A stretch of DNA of 64,000 nucleotides from Reclinomonas americana ATCC 50394 (taxonomy: Eukaryota > Jakobida > Jakobea > Jakobida). The notes beneath the pieces are model-generated. The model made no database searches. It saw nothing but the letters and a program-made list of their open reading frames with translations, and was not told where the DNA came from. The stretch spans positions 682,001 through 746,000 of the forward strand of contig PS015009.1 in assembly GCA_048213135.1 (NCBI GenBank). Reading direction: 5' to 3'. The translations under genes and the position numbers were made by a program. Shown piece by piece: positions 33,901 through 42,153 of this stretch; position 1 is the first letter of the stretch; every line of letters starts with the position of its first letter.

Positions 33901-34407
33901 ATGACAAGAAATTTAGCGATTGCAAACCGACTTCGAGAGGTTCTTCTAAATGGAAAATGGATTGCCAACACAAACTTCAAAGAACAAATATTAAGCGTCA
34001 GTTGGGAACAGGCTATCCAAAAAGTCGGGAATTTAAATACGATTGCTTTGCTAACTTTTCATATAAACTATTATCTGCAAGGAATTCTGAACGTTTTTAA
34101 TGGCGGGCAACTTGAAATAAGAGACAAATACAGCTTTAACCTTCCAGAAATTAAGTCTGAAACAGATTGGAATGCATTAGTCAACGATTTCATAAATAAT
34201 TCTGAACTGTTTGCAAACAAAGTTGAACAAATGGCTGACAGCATGTTTGACCAACCATTTCTCGACGAAAAATACGGAAGTTATTTACGAAATATTGAAG
34301 GCGTTATTGAGCACAGCTATTATCATTTAGGGCAAGTTTCGTTAATAAGAAAGATGATTATTCAGAAACAGAATCTCAAAAGTGATAATAGTGAATCAAC
34401 AGAATAG
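33901..34407 (+). CDS. DinB-like four-helix-bundle protein (cassette 7)
   Basis: A 168-aa helical protein with the DinB/DUF1572 pattern: a His in the first half (LTFHINYYLQG) and a second in the C-terminal part (IEHSYYHLGQVSLIRKMI) that would bind a metal. DinB-like proteins may be thiol transferases or nucleases; the activity is unknown. A GTG at 33889 could also be the start. It follows site 6 by about 46 bp. Confidence 0.8.
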   Translation: MTRNLAIANRLREVLLNGKWIANTNFKEQILSVSWEQAIQKVGNLNTIALLTFHINYYLQGILNVFNGGQLEIRDKYSFNLPEIKSETDWNALVNDFINNSELFANKVEQMADSMFDQPFLDEKYGSYLRNIEGVIEHSYYHLGQVSLIRKMIIQKQNLKSDNSESTE

Positions 34408-34439
34408 AAAATTTGAGGCAGGTTTTACAAGAAAAGCCA

Positions 34440-34490
34440 GCCGCTAACATTGGTATTGCCCGCTGGTGGCAAGCATTCCAAAGCTCATCA
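34440..34490 (+). repeat. Half of an attC-like site (site 7)
   Basis: GCCGCTAAC (34440-34448) is a left core whose reverse complement matches the beginning of cassette 7 in seven of eight bases, followed by ATTGGTATTGCC as in other left arms. A small hairpin (TTGCC/GGCAA) follows, but the right arm with CGTT is missing before the next gene. The site seems truncated. Confidence 0.6.
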
Positions 34491-34514
34491 AACAAACAGG
34501 ACAATAAAAAGAAA

Positions 34515-35069
34515 ATGAAAAAATCAATTTTGATATTAATCAGTCTTTTCAATATACTTATTAGTCAGGCGAGACAAACCGAATCAGATGTTAAAACATT
34601 AAAAGCTGACATAAACGCTAATGGACAAGTCGATGTAATAAAACCAGGCACGAATGCTCTTTCACTGAGCATTGACAATAAAAGCTATACTATTTCATAT
34701 GGTCTTTTAGGTTTTGAATCTTTATCTGAATTAAATTTTACAAATAATATTCTAACAATATCTGGATATAACAGCGGAACCGGTGCTTATAGCTGGGTTT
34801 ATAAATTCAGAAATAATAAATTAACTAAAAAAATAGAACTGATTGGATATGACGATTTCAATAAATGGGTTTCAGGAAATATTACAACAAGTATAAATAC
34901 CATAACAAATAAGTATAAAGTGATATTGGAAGAATATAACCATGCTAAACAGGAAATGGAAACTACAAAACATACAGGAAAAATTTCAATCAGGAGAATT
35001 GGGCTGACAGACATTAAGAAAGAAGACGTAGATAAACTTACTGGAATTGGCATGAAATACTGGAAGTAA
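34515..35069 (+). CDS. Secreted protein of unknown function at the end of the array
   Basis: A 184-aa protein with a signal peptide (KKSILILISLFNILISQA). The rest is Thr/Asn/Lys-rich with alternating hydrophobic residues and no recognised family. The upstream open frame to 34413 is half-site sequence. Its AT-rich composition matches the cassettes, so it was presumably part of the array. Confidence 0.7.
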   Translation: MKKSILILISLFNILISQARQTESDVKTLKADINANGQVDVIKPGTNALSLSIDNKSYTISYGLLGFESLSELNFTNNILTISGYNSGTGAYSWVYKFRNNKLTKKIELIGYDDFNKWVSGNITTSINTITNKYKVILEEYNHAKQEMETTKHTGKISIRRIGLTDIKKEDVDKLTGIGMKYWK

Positions 35070-35124
35070 TGAATATGCCAGCCACTGTCAATAAACTGAA
35101 AACCAAATACAAACAATAAACCTT

Positions 35125-35166
35125 GGTACAAGTACCACTCGGACCTAACTGTTAACGAACAGTTCC
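35125..35166. repeat. Pair of small palindromes at the right end of the AT-rich island
   Basis: GGTACAAGTACC at 35125-35136 and AACTGTTAACGAACAGTT at 35147-35164, preceded by GGACCTAAC, close the AT-rich region. They may be remains of a last site or a terminator of the secreted protein gene. Confidence 0.4.
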
Positions 35167-35239
35167 ATGTCGCTTCAGGTTATTTTAATAAAATACATTA
35201 TATTTATTATAAATATACCTGCAACCTAAACGATACTCT

Positions 35240-35464
35240 ATGTATACAGAAACAATGGCCGAAACCTTACCGGTAAGCCAAAAAGATCATCTTCGCAAAA
35301 CCACCCACACACACCGGGAAATAACCCTCTCCGCGGCAAAGCCTGACATTACCATGCATCGCGGGGAGTGCTCTGTTTACGGGTGCTACTGTAAGGAATA
35401 TGTGGGAGCTAATGTGGGTACTTGTGAAAACTGTGGCCACCATTACGACAGTCACCGTTATTAA
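35240..35464 (+). CDS. Small Cys/His-rich protein
   Basis: A 74-aa protein with CSVYGCYCKEY and CENCGHHYDSH in the C-terminal half, a likely zinc ribbon or knuckle. The composition is no longer AT-rich, so it seems to be host sequence. An ATG at 35255 is an alternative start. The family was not recognised. Confidence 0.6.
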   Translation: MYTETMAETLPVSQKDHLRKTTHTHREITLSAAKPDITMHRGECSVYGCYCKEYVGANVGTCENCGHHYDSHRY

Positions 35465-35579
35465 CATGTAAAGATTTTTCTGTCCGTTTCCTGCCATACA
35501 AACTGGCATGATGGTTATTTTATTGTCAGTATGTTGCCCACAACATGCCGGCGACAGGTTTCTACCAACAAACGCGTCA

Positions 35580-36110
35580 TCAGAGTTTTACACTCACCCT
35601 AAAAGTTTTGGCATCTGTTGCCTCCAGCCATAACAGCGCCCTTTTTCCGTTCTCCATCTGAACGAGAAAACAATGGTACTTAATCCCTGCAGCCAGGTCA
35701 TCTGTTATGGAGGCGAAATGCACAAAAGAGTTTTTAGTCAGGTAGCCTGTCATTCTTTGCAGGTCCTGGCTGGTATTGCATTTGTCAAACTGGTCTTTAT
35801 CGAAGCTCAGGGTGCTGATAACAGAGGCTGTGCCTCTCAGGTCAACAGGGATCTTTTCGTCCTTTCCGCTCATATTGTACCACTCCGCCACCTGCTTTTT
35901 ATCATTCTGGGTTATGATCAGGGCCAGGTCCACGCTTGATTTATTGTTCTTCGCCTCTTCAGTTGTAAATACTTTTTTCTGTGATATACCCAGGTAACTG
36001 TTGGCGCCAACCCGGGGGTTCAGGGTAGCGGTAAAACTGGTCAGTTTTTGCGCCAAGCCCGGCAAAACGGTCATTATGCTTAAAAAAGTAACTACAATTG
36101 ATTTCAACAT
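35580..36110 (-). CDS. Secreted protein of unknown function
   Basis: A 176-aa protein with a signal peptide (LKSIVVTFLSIMTVLPGLAQ). The rest is beta-rich with one Cys pair and no known domain. The upstream region contains a perfect inverted repeat (36132-36160). Monocistronic between divergent and convergent neighbours. Confidence 0.65.
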   Translation of the reverse strand: MLKSIVVTFLSIMTVLPGLAQKLTSFTATLNPRVGANSYLGISQKKVFTTEEAKNNKSSVDLALIITQNDKKQVAEWYNMSGKDEKIPVDLRGTASVISTLSFDKDQFDKCNTSQDLQRMTGYLTKNSFVHFASITDDLAAGIKYHCFLVQMENGKRALLWLEATDAKTFRVSVKL

Positions 36111-36131
36111 GATGATTTGATTTTTTAGGAT

Positions 36132-36160
36132 GCAATTTAATATTCATTAAAGTAAATTGC
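36132..36160. promoter_or_regulatory. Operator-like inverted repeat GCAATTTA-N13-TAAATTGC
   Basis: GCAATTTA at 36132-36139 and TAAATTGC at 36153-36160 are exact inverted copies in an AT-rich stretch directly upstream of the secreted protein gene at 36110. A DNA-binding protein for it is not known. Confidence 0.35.
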
Positions 36161-36293
36161 AATATTTTAAATTACTTTAGGGTTAGGCTCTTCTGGCAAT
36201 TTTGATATGCCTGTCAGCACCGGCGCCAGCTTCACGCGATGATATTTTTCGTATTTTCAGTCGGCATCACCTGCAACAATAAAACATGACCAT

Positions 36294-36863
36294 ATGAGAA
36301 AAATAATTTCCTTCATGCATATATCCCTCAATGGCTTTGTAGCCGGCCCGAATGGTGAAATGGACTGGATCATCATCAATGAGGAGCTCTTCGATCATGT
36401 TGGTAAACGGATAAGCAAAGGCGACACGGCCTTATACGGACGGGTAACTTATGATATGATGGAAAGCTACTGGCCAACCGCGGGAGACAAACCCACTGCA
36501 AGTAAACACGATATTGAACACTCCAGGTGGTACAGCCAAGTCCACAAAGTGGTATTATCAAAAACCATGAAAGACACAGACCTGGCCAACACCACCATCA
36601 TCAGCGACAATCTTCCGGGCGAATTAAATAAAATAACACAGCAGCCGGGCGAAGACATCCTGCTTTTTGGCAGCCCTACGGCAACACATGCACTCATACA
36701 GCTGGGACTGATCGACGGCTACTGGCTGTTCGTTAACCCGGTTATTCTCGGGCAGGGCATTCCATTATTTACAGGCATCAAAGACAAAGTAAAACTGAAA
36801 CTGCTGACCACCCACCAATTTGCGTGCGGGGTAACTGAACTGAATTATACCGTAGTAAGATAA
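36294..36863 (+). CDS. Dihydrofolate reductase-like (RibD C-terminal) family protein
   Basis: A 189-aa protein of the RibD-C/YyaP group: MRKIISFMHISLNGFVAGPNG at the N-terminus, LYGRVTYDMMESYW, and DILLFGSPTATHALIQLGLIDGYWLFVNPVILGQGIPLF at the C-terminus, all characteristic. Stand-alone members are NADPH-dependent reductases of unknown substrate. Confidence 0.9.
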   Translation: MRKIISFMHISLNGFVAGPNGEMDWIIINEELFDHVGKRISKGDTALYGRVTYDMMESYWPTAGDKPTASKHDIEHSRWYSQVHKVVLSKTMKDTDLANTTIISDNLPGELNKITQQPGEDILLFGSPTATHALIQLGLIDGYWLFVNPVILGQGIPLFTGIKDKVKLKLLTTHQFACGVTELNYTVVR

Positions 36864-36934
36864 AACGAACACCGATATTGGCTTTTCTCAATAACCTGCC
36901 CATGAAAACTGAGCACCCCTAATTTTAAAGCCAT

Positions 36935-37366
36935 ATGAATACAAAAGCACAGATCAAACAGTATATTGACAGCCAGCCTGAACCCAAACGCGGCGACATG
37001 CAAAACCTGCATGGCATCATCCAGGAAATAATGCCTGCAGGTGAACTTTGGTTTCTCGATGGCAAAGACAGCAACAATAAAACCGTTTCCAACCCCAACA
37101 TAGGGTACGGGCGCTACACCATACAATACGCAGGCGGAAAAACCAGGGAGTTTTACCAGGTTGGCATGAGTGCCAACACAACCGGTATATCTGTCTATAT
37201 CCTTGGCATCGACGATAAAACCTACCTGGCCCAAACCTATGGCAAAAAACTGGGCAAGGCCAGTGTTACGGGGTATTGTATTAAGTTCAAAGCGCTGAAA
37301 GATATAAATGTTGATGTACTGAAAGAAGCCATCCTCTACGGGGTTAAAAACTCGCTCCGAAACTAA
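36935..37366 (+). CDS. DUF1801-family protein
   Basis: A 143-aa protein with the YdhG-like pattern: IKQYIDSQPEPKRGDMQNLHGIIQEIMP and a C-terminal TGYCIKFKALKDINVDVLKEAI. DUF1801 proteins are small cytosolic proteins, sometimes linked to stress, with no established activity. It follows the reductase-like gene by about 70 bp. Confidence 0.75.
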   Translation: MNTKAQIKQYIDSQPEPKRGDMQNLHGIIQEIMPAGELWFLDGKDSNNKTVSNPNIGYGRYTIQYAGGKTREFYQVGMSANTTGISVYILGIDDKTYLAQTYGKKLGKASVTGYCIKFKALKDINVDVLKEAILYGVKNSLRN

Positions 37367-37513
37367 TATTACAACCAGCACTGGAAATAATATCCGGCTG
37401 ACAATAGCCATTTTCCCGTTCCTCTTCACAAATGGTATTTGTTACACCTCCGTGCCAGTGGGTATTTCCCTGTTATGCCCCGCCCCCTACATTTACCGCA
37501 CTAAAAATCAATC

Positions 37514-38410
37514 ATGAACTTTCGATTCCTTTTAACCCTGGTATTGGCCGCATGTTCCATCAGCCTGTCCGCACAATCGTCCCTTACGCAAAAGTTTCGC
37601 AAAAATGTGCCGGTGCAAATGACGTACTATGAAAGGTTATACGACGCCAACAACACCCGCACCTCCAAAAACAAACTGAAAAAGACCAAAGAGTTCACCG
37701 ACAGTGAAGTAGAAGAAATATTCACCCGTCTCGGCATCGATTCGGAGATTCCCTCAAAACTCAATAACCAGGACAGGGAAGCACTGCAACATTACGTGGT
37801 GTATGAGATCTCCGATTTTTCTTTAATGGGATATAAATTCTCATTGATCTGGATACCCTATGACGAAAATAAACACATGCCCAAAAACATGCAGCCACCC
37901 ACAAAAGACGGCACCATCTTCTATACTTATACCAAGCACCTTTCCTTTAATGGTAAAGATGCTTCCGGCAATCTTCTTGCCAAAGCAGGCACACCACTTT
38001 CCGCGCCGGAACCCATAAACGTGAGTGTTGCCGACATGAGCCAGTTCCTCAATGGTGGAAAAGAGAAAATGAAAGACATACCACAGGTATTCAAAGCCGG
38101 CGCCGATCCGCAACTCGTAAAACAGGGCGAGGCTGATTATTATGCCATGCAGTCCCGCTTCCCGAATATTTCAAAAGAGTACACCCAGTTCAGGGATAAG
38201 GTATTCGCACAGGTACTGGAAGACAGGAAGACCGGCACCCAGGCCAACCTCTTCATGAAAAAAGAAAGAGAGGGCGGACAAAAATTGCTCGATGAGTGGC
38301 ATTCCAAAATCGACGCCTTCCTCAAAAAGTACAGTGCCATCATCACTCCCGAAGCTGAAGCCGAAATAAGTGGCTGGCACAACCAGGCACTGCATTATAT
38401 CGATTATTAA
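37514..38410 (+). CDS. Secreted protein of unknown function
   Basis: A 298-aa protein with a signal peptide (FRFLLTLVLAACSISLSAQ; the Cys is not in a good lipobox position). The N-terminal third is helical and Lys-rich, the C-terminal third has a long amphipathic helix region. No family was recognised. Confidence 0.65.
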   Translation: MNFRFLLTLVLAACSISLSAQSSLTQKFRKNVPVQMTYYERLYDANNTRTSKNKLKKTKEFTDSEVEEIFTRLGIDSEIPSKLNNQDREALQHYVVYEISDFSLMGYKFSLIWIPYDENKHMPKNMQPPTKDGTIFYTYTKHLSFNGKDASGNLLAKAGTPLSAPEPINVSVADMSQFLNGGKEKMKDIPQVFKAGADPQLVKQGEADYYAMQSRFPNISKEYTQFRDKVFAQVLEDRKTGTQANLFMKKEREGGQKLLDEWHSKIDAFLKKYSAIITPEAEAEISGWHNQALHYIDY

Positions 38411-38701
38411 ACTGTCATCCCCGGCGAAGCGAGGTATCTCTCTGGTGCAAATTATTCCGGGGGCTTTCTGCTCCCATACTCCCATCATCACCTGCAGGCG
38501 CTATCCGTTGCAACCTGCGCTGCGCTGCGGTTTTCACTGCTATCGCCCAGCCTGTGAGCGGTTGTGCGTTATTCAGCAATTTCCAATGAAATAACGCGGC
38601 ATAAGGAAACCGGACAGCCTTACTATATTATCTGGTTTTGTAACTTTATCTGGCGCCTAAACTGATTTTTTACGCTTATAGCTAAACTTAAATAAACAGC
38701 A

Positions 38702-39430
38702 GTGCACCTATCAAATGAAATACAAAAACGCCTCGTCAAGCTTACATCAACTATAAAATTAGCTTCAACAATTGATGGTACATTTCCTGGTGAATACTCC
38801 TTTTGCCATATGCCGGGAAGAAGTTTCAGGACAGAGTTCGCATCAACGAACCAGGAGTTTTCACTGGTTCTTTATGAACGAACTGATCAGCAGACCTACG
38901 AGAATTGCTATGCGAGAGGTTTATTTACCGATCTTGACAGGCTCGCAACCGTTATCCACTTCTGGGTTGACAAACAAAAAGATATTTCAGAAATCAAAAG
39001 TAATTTTGACGAGCTCAAATTGTATTCAGACTTTGATACCAGAAATCCGAATCCGGATATCGACAAAGCATGGACAAAAGTCAGGAATATGTTCTTTAAT
39101 GATACAGGGTTCTGGAAGCAAACTGAATGGGAGGGACGGTATTTGAATATGCTGAATGAAGCAAAACGTCATAAAGCTTTTGAAAACTATTTCCCATTCA
39201 CAAGCCATTATTGGTTAAGATTCAGCATTGACAAATACATCAGGGAAACATGGACACTCAGCACTTATATTATTCCGACGATGTACAGTGATGAAGTTCC
39301 GGATACACTTGGGAAGTTTTATGTTTCATTCAGCGACGAACCAAGGGGTGGGCAGTTCTTTGAAACAGTAAAGGAAGCGCTTGACTTCTATGCCGCTAAA
39401 TTAAAAGAAACCAGTCCAACAAAATGGTGA
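38702..39430 (+). CDS. Hypothetical cytosolic protein
   Basis: A 242-aa protein rich in aromatic residues (several Trp, Phe and Tyr), without signal peptide or membrane helices; it starts with GTG at 38702. It seems related in style to DUF6193-like proteins (surface accessory proteins), but I cannot assign it. Its composition is more AT-rich than the flanks, together with the two genes that follow. Confidence 0.6.
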   Translation: MHLSNEIQKRLVKLTSTIKLASTIDGTFPGEYSFCHMPGRSFRTEFASTNQEFSLVLYERTDQQTYENCYARGLFTDLDRLATVIHFWVDKQKDISEIKSNFDELKLYSDFDTRNPNPDIDKAWTKVRNMFFNDTGFWKQTEWEGRYLNMLNEAKRHKAFENYFPFTSHYWLRFSIDKYIRETWTLSTYIIPTMYSDEVPDTLGKFYVSFSDEPRGGQFFETVKEALDFYAAKLKETSPTKW

Positions 39431-39454
39431 CAATAAAAAACCAACACGTGTAAG

Positions 39455-39958
39455 GTGAAATACAGAACTATCGCACTTTTAATATTGATCTTCAATATTG
39501 CTGTAGTAGGTTTACTTTTGCTTGACAGCTTTCTCCCTCCAGGCAAAGGCAGGCCCGCTTTAGTAGACGACAAAAGAATTGAAAGAAGTGCCGGAAAAGT
39601 CGGGTCAAGGGGCCACTCCACTTTTTTTATACTGGATGAAAGGGGCACAAAATATAAAGTACCTGATGATGAATTCGAAAGATATTCACCAGGGGATTCA
39701 TTCTATGTGTTTCGGTCAGTGTTCTTTGGAAAAGCTATAAGAATTAAACCGGTGAAGCCAGAGCACAACGAGGTACTCAATATCGGAGTGATCAACTCAT
39801 CGGTATTCGGTTTGCTCATTTGCCTGGCTACCATTGCCATCTCGGTAGTTCTTTTATATAAGGTAATAATAAAGAATATTACCAGTTATCGAGCCAGCCT
39901 GTTTACAATCTGGCTAACGATAATAATTATTGCTTTTTACATGATATTTCAGTCATAA
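39455..39958 (+). CDS. Hypothetical membrane protein
   Basis: A 167-aa protein beginning at GTG 39455 with a signal-anchor (IALLILIFNIAVVGLLLL), a soluble middle of about 75 residues that looks beta-rich (DUF3592-like in style), and two further membrane helices (FGLLICLATIAISVVLLY and SLFTIWLTIIIIAFYMIF). It lies 24 bp after the preceding gene. No function known. Confidence 0.6.
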   Translation: MKYRTIALLILIFNIAVVGLLLLDSFLPPGKGRPALVDDKRIERSAGKVGSRGHSTFFILDERGTKYKVPDDEFERYSPGDSFYVFRSVFFGKAIRIKPVKPEHNEVLNIGVINSSVFGLLICLATIAISVVLLYKVIIKNITSYRASLFTIWLTIIIIAFYMIFQS

Positions 39959-40035
39959 TCATATTGGTTTTTCGGGAAAACCTCCACTTTCTATGATATA
40001 AAGCGGTCAAATTATATAAAGCTAAATCCTTCCTC

Positions 40036-40623
40036 ATGGGGCTTGACAGTATAGAATTATTAATGGAAATAGAGAATTACTTCAATATCCGTGTCCCGGA
40101 TGCTGAAGCAGAGAAAATATATACCGTGCAGTCGATGGTAGATTCCGTCGCAGCTCATTTACACATATCCGAAAATTCATTTACACTCCGGGACGATATA
40201 TTCAGAAAGATTGCAGATGCCCTGCCCGCCAGTAGTGAAATAAAATCCGGAATACTGCTATCCTCTTCTGTAGAAGATTATATCAGTTTTGATAATAGAG
40301 CTTTGTGGAAAGCACTTGAAGCAAGCATAGGGCTCAAAGTGCCTGCACCTGATTACAAATGGGCATTTTCATCAAACCTTAATGAGAGACTTTTGAAAAT
40401 ACTCCATTCCCGTCCAAAAAAGGAAAAAGAAATAATCACCTTTGAACAGCTTACGGCTGCCATATGCTCCTGCAACTACAGCAAACTGATTGACAGAACA
40501 AACATTAAAACCCTGTACGAAATATATGTAGTTGTTGCTGGTATTACTTGTGATAAAATAGGTGAAGATATTTACAACATTACACCAGACAAGTCTTTTA
40601 CAAATGACCTTGGGGTAGATTAA
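40036..40623 (+). CDS. Odd ORF with split acyl carrier protein halves at both ends
   Basis: A 195-aa ORF. Residues 1-45 (MGLDSIELLMEIENYFNIRV) are the second half of an acyl carrier protein from the DS phosphopantetheine site on, with its helix I missing; the C-terminus ends NITPDKSFTNDLGVD, the first half of another ACP, and stops right before the expected Ser. Downstream, after the 12 bases TAAAGAGATTAC, the same frame continues SMAYTVEIMTTL. The gene seems rearranged. The middle part is not recognised. Confidence 0.55.
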   Translation: MGLDSIELLMEIENYFNIRVPDAEAEKIYTVQSMVDSVAAHLHISENSFTLRDDIFRKIADALPASSEIKSGILLSSSVEDYISFDNRALWKALEASIGLKVPAPDYKWAFSSNLNERLLKILHSRPKKEKEIITFEQLTAAICSCNYSKLIDRTNIKTLYEIYVVVAGITCDKIGEDIYNITPDKSFTNDLGVD

Positions 40624-40685
40624 AGAGATTACAGTATGGCTTACACTGTTGAAATTATGACTACCTTACCAGAAATTAGTCTTTA

Positions 40686-41123
40686 ATGAGAGTTGCGCTT
40701 TTATTTATGTTGCTTCTGTTCCTGGCTCCTTCCTCCAAAGCCCAACTGCTGAAAGGACAATGGGAAGGATACTTTACCGATAATGGCATAAAATACCCAA
40801 TGATACTGGAGTTTATTCTTAATGCCGATACCACCTACAGCGTATTCAGCTACTCTCAAAACCTGGGCATCCCCTTCCTTCCTAAAAAAGACAGCGCCTA
40901 TGTTTGTAAGGTGTCGTACCAATTTACACCGCCAGACGAGGTTTACCTGGAAGAGATTGAGGTCGTGTCCCCATCCAGCGCCACACAGGATTGTTTTCAG
41001 AAAATGAATCTTAAGATCGTTCAACAAGATGGCAAACTGATGCTGACCGGCAAATGGAAAACCAACTCCGGGCGCTGCCATTCATCCGGGAAAGTAACAT
41101 TTACTAAAATAAACGACGGTTAA
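40686..41123 (+). CDS. Secreted protein of unknown function
   Basis: A 145-aa protein with a signal peptide (RVALLFMLLLFLAPSSKAQ). LLKGQWEGYFTDNG at the mature N-terminus and LTGKWKTNSGRCHSSGKVTF near the end suggest a lipocalin-like small beta barrel. Two Cys may form a disulfide. No exact family. Confidence 0.65.
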   Translation: MRVALLFMLLLFLAPSSKAQLLKGQWEGYFTDNGIKYPMILEFILNADTTYSVFSYSQNLGIPFLPKKDSAYVCKVSYQFTPPDEVYLEEIEVVSPSSATQDCFQKMNLKIVQQDGKLMLTGKWKTNSGRCHSSGKVTFTKINDG

Positions 41124-41133
41124 AAAAAATATC

Positions 41134-41481
41134 ATGGCTTACGATATTCAGCTTGCTGACAAGCTAAGAGCATACCTCGCCGGCTTCCCCCGATTGAAGA
41201 TTGAAGAGAAGAAAATGTTCAGCGGACTGGCGTTTCTGGTGAATGGCAAAATGTGTGTTAACGTAAGCAACAACAACCTGATGTGCCGCTTCAACCCTGC
41301 TCTACAGGAAGAGGTATCGGAACACCATGCCTTTGAACCCATGATCATGAAAGGTAAACAGCTGCAGGGTTATTGCTACGTAAGACCCGAAGGTTTTAAA
41401 TCAAAAAAGGATTTTGAGTACTGGGTAAATCTTTGCCTGGCGTATAATAAAGATGCTCAATCATCTAAAAAGAAAAAATAA
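41134..41481 (+). CDS. TfoX N-terminal domain protein
   Basis: A 115-aa protein of the TfoX-N group (KMFSGLAFLVNGKMCVNVSNNNLMCRFNPAL with the conserved GGxxF-like turn). These are short proteins with only the N-terminal domain of TfoX/Sxy, without evidence for a role in competence here. It follows the secreted protein gene by 10 bp. Confidence 0.85.
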   Translation: MAYDIQLADKLRAYLAGFPRLKIEEKKMFSGLAFLVNGKMCVNVSNNNLMCRFNPALQEEVSEHHAFEPMIMKGKQLQGYCYVRPEGFKSKKDFEYWVNLCLAYNKDAQSSKKKK

Positions 41482-41504
41482 ACACCCAACTATATCAGTC
41501 ACTG

Positions 41505-42104
41505 GTGAAAAGTAAGTCAGGCCGGTGGAAACCGGTAATAAAAAGGATACTCCTGTTCCTGCTTCTGTTTGCGGGAGGAGTGGTAGTGTTTTTATTCTTA
41601 AGCAGTCCTGTTACTAATAATGTTGACAGCTACATATACAATCTTCCATTTGAGAAAGGTACCAGCCACAGGGTGGTACAGGGTTATGGCGGCCTCTTTT
41701 CCCATAAGAATATCGCTGCGCTTGATTTCAGCATGCCGGAAGGCACGCCGGTTTATGCGGCCAGGGAAGGAACAGTCTATAGCTACAAAGACAATAGTGC
41801 CGGAGGCGGGCCTTTACCCAAGTATGAGAAAAACGCCAACTACATTATCGTCAAGCACCCGGACGGCAGCTTTGGTTGTTACTGGCATTTACAAAAAGAT
41901 GGTGTAGTCGTCAAAAACGGAACGGTTAAAAAAGGTCAGTTGATCGGGTACAGCGGTAGCACCGGCTTCGTACTCAGTCCGCATCTTCACTTTTCTGTCA
42001 AGCGAAAACTGAACTACGATAAAGATGCCTTCGTAAAAACAAAATTCTCCACCACGGATGGCATACAACTCCTGGAATTCGGAAAAACCTACCAACACCC
42101 CTGA
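41505..42104 (+). CDS. M23-family zinc metallopeptidase (LytM-like), membrane-anchored
   Basis: A 199-aa protein starting at GTG 41505 with a single N-terminal membrane helix (ILLFLLLFAGGVVVFLFL). The LytM domain has the first zinc motif H-x6-D in HKNIAALDFS and the second HLHF (HxH) near residue 164; the catalytic His in CYWHLQ is present. It should cleave peptidoglycan cross-links in the periplasm. There is no coiled-coil partner domain. Confidence 0.9.
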   Translation: MKSKSGRWKPVIKRILLFLLLFAGGVVVFLFLSSPVTNNVDSYIYNLPFEKGTSHRVVQGYGGLFSHKNIAALDFSMPEGTPVYAAREGTVYSYKDNSAGGGPLPKYEKNANYIIVKHPDGSFGCYWHLQKDGVVVKNGTVKKGQLIGYSGSTGFVLSPHLHFSVKRKLNYDKDAFVKTKFSTTDGIQLLEFGKTYQHP

Positions 42105-42153
42105 ACGATGACGCCAATGTTGTACATTTGAATTTCGCAAACAGCCTTTTCTC

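Noticed and set aside
32934-34407. Toxin-antitoxin pair among the cassettes (as common in sedentary integrons)
   Set aside because: The racemase and DinB-like proteins are of enzyme size and not adjacent small pairs; no antitoxin-like DNA-binding protein is seen.
26441-35166. Prophage or integrative conjugative element driven by the tyrosine recombinase
   Set aside because: No phage structural, replication, excisionase or conjugation genes, and no tRNA with an attL/attR pair at the ends.
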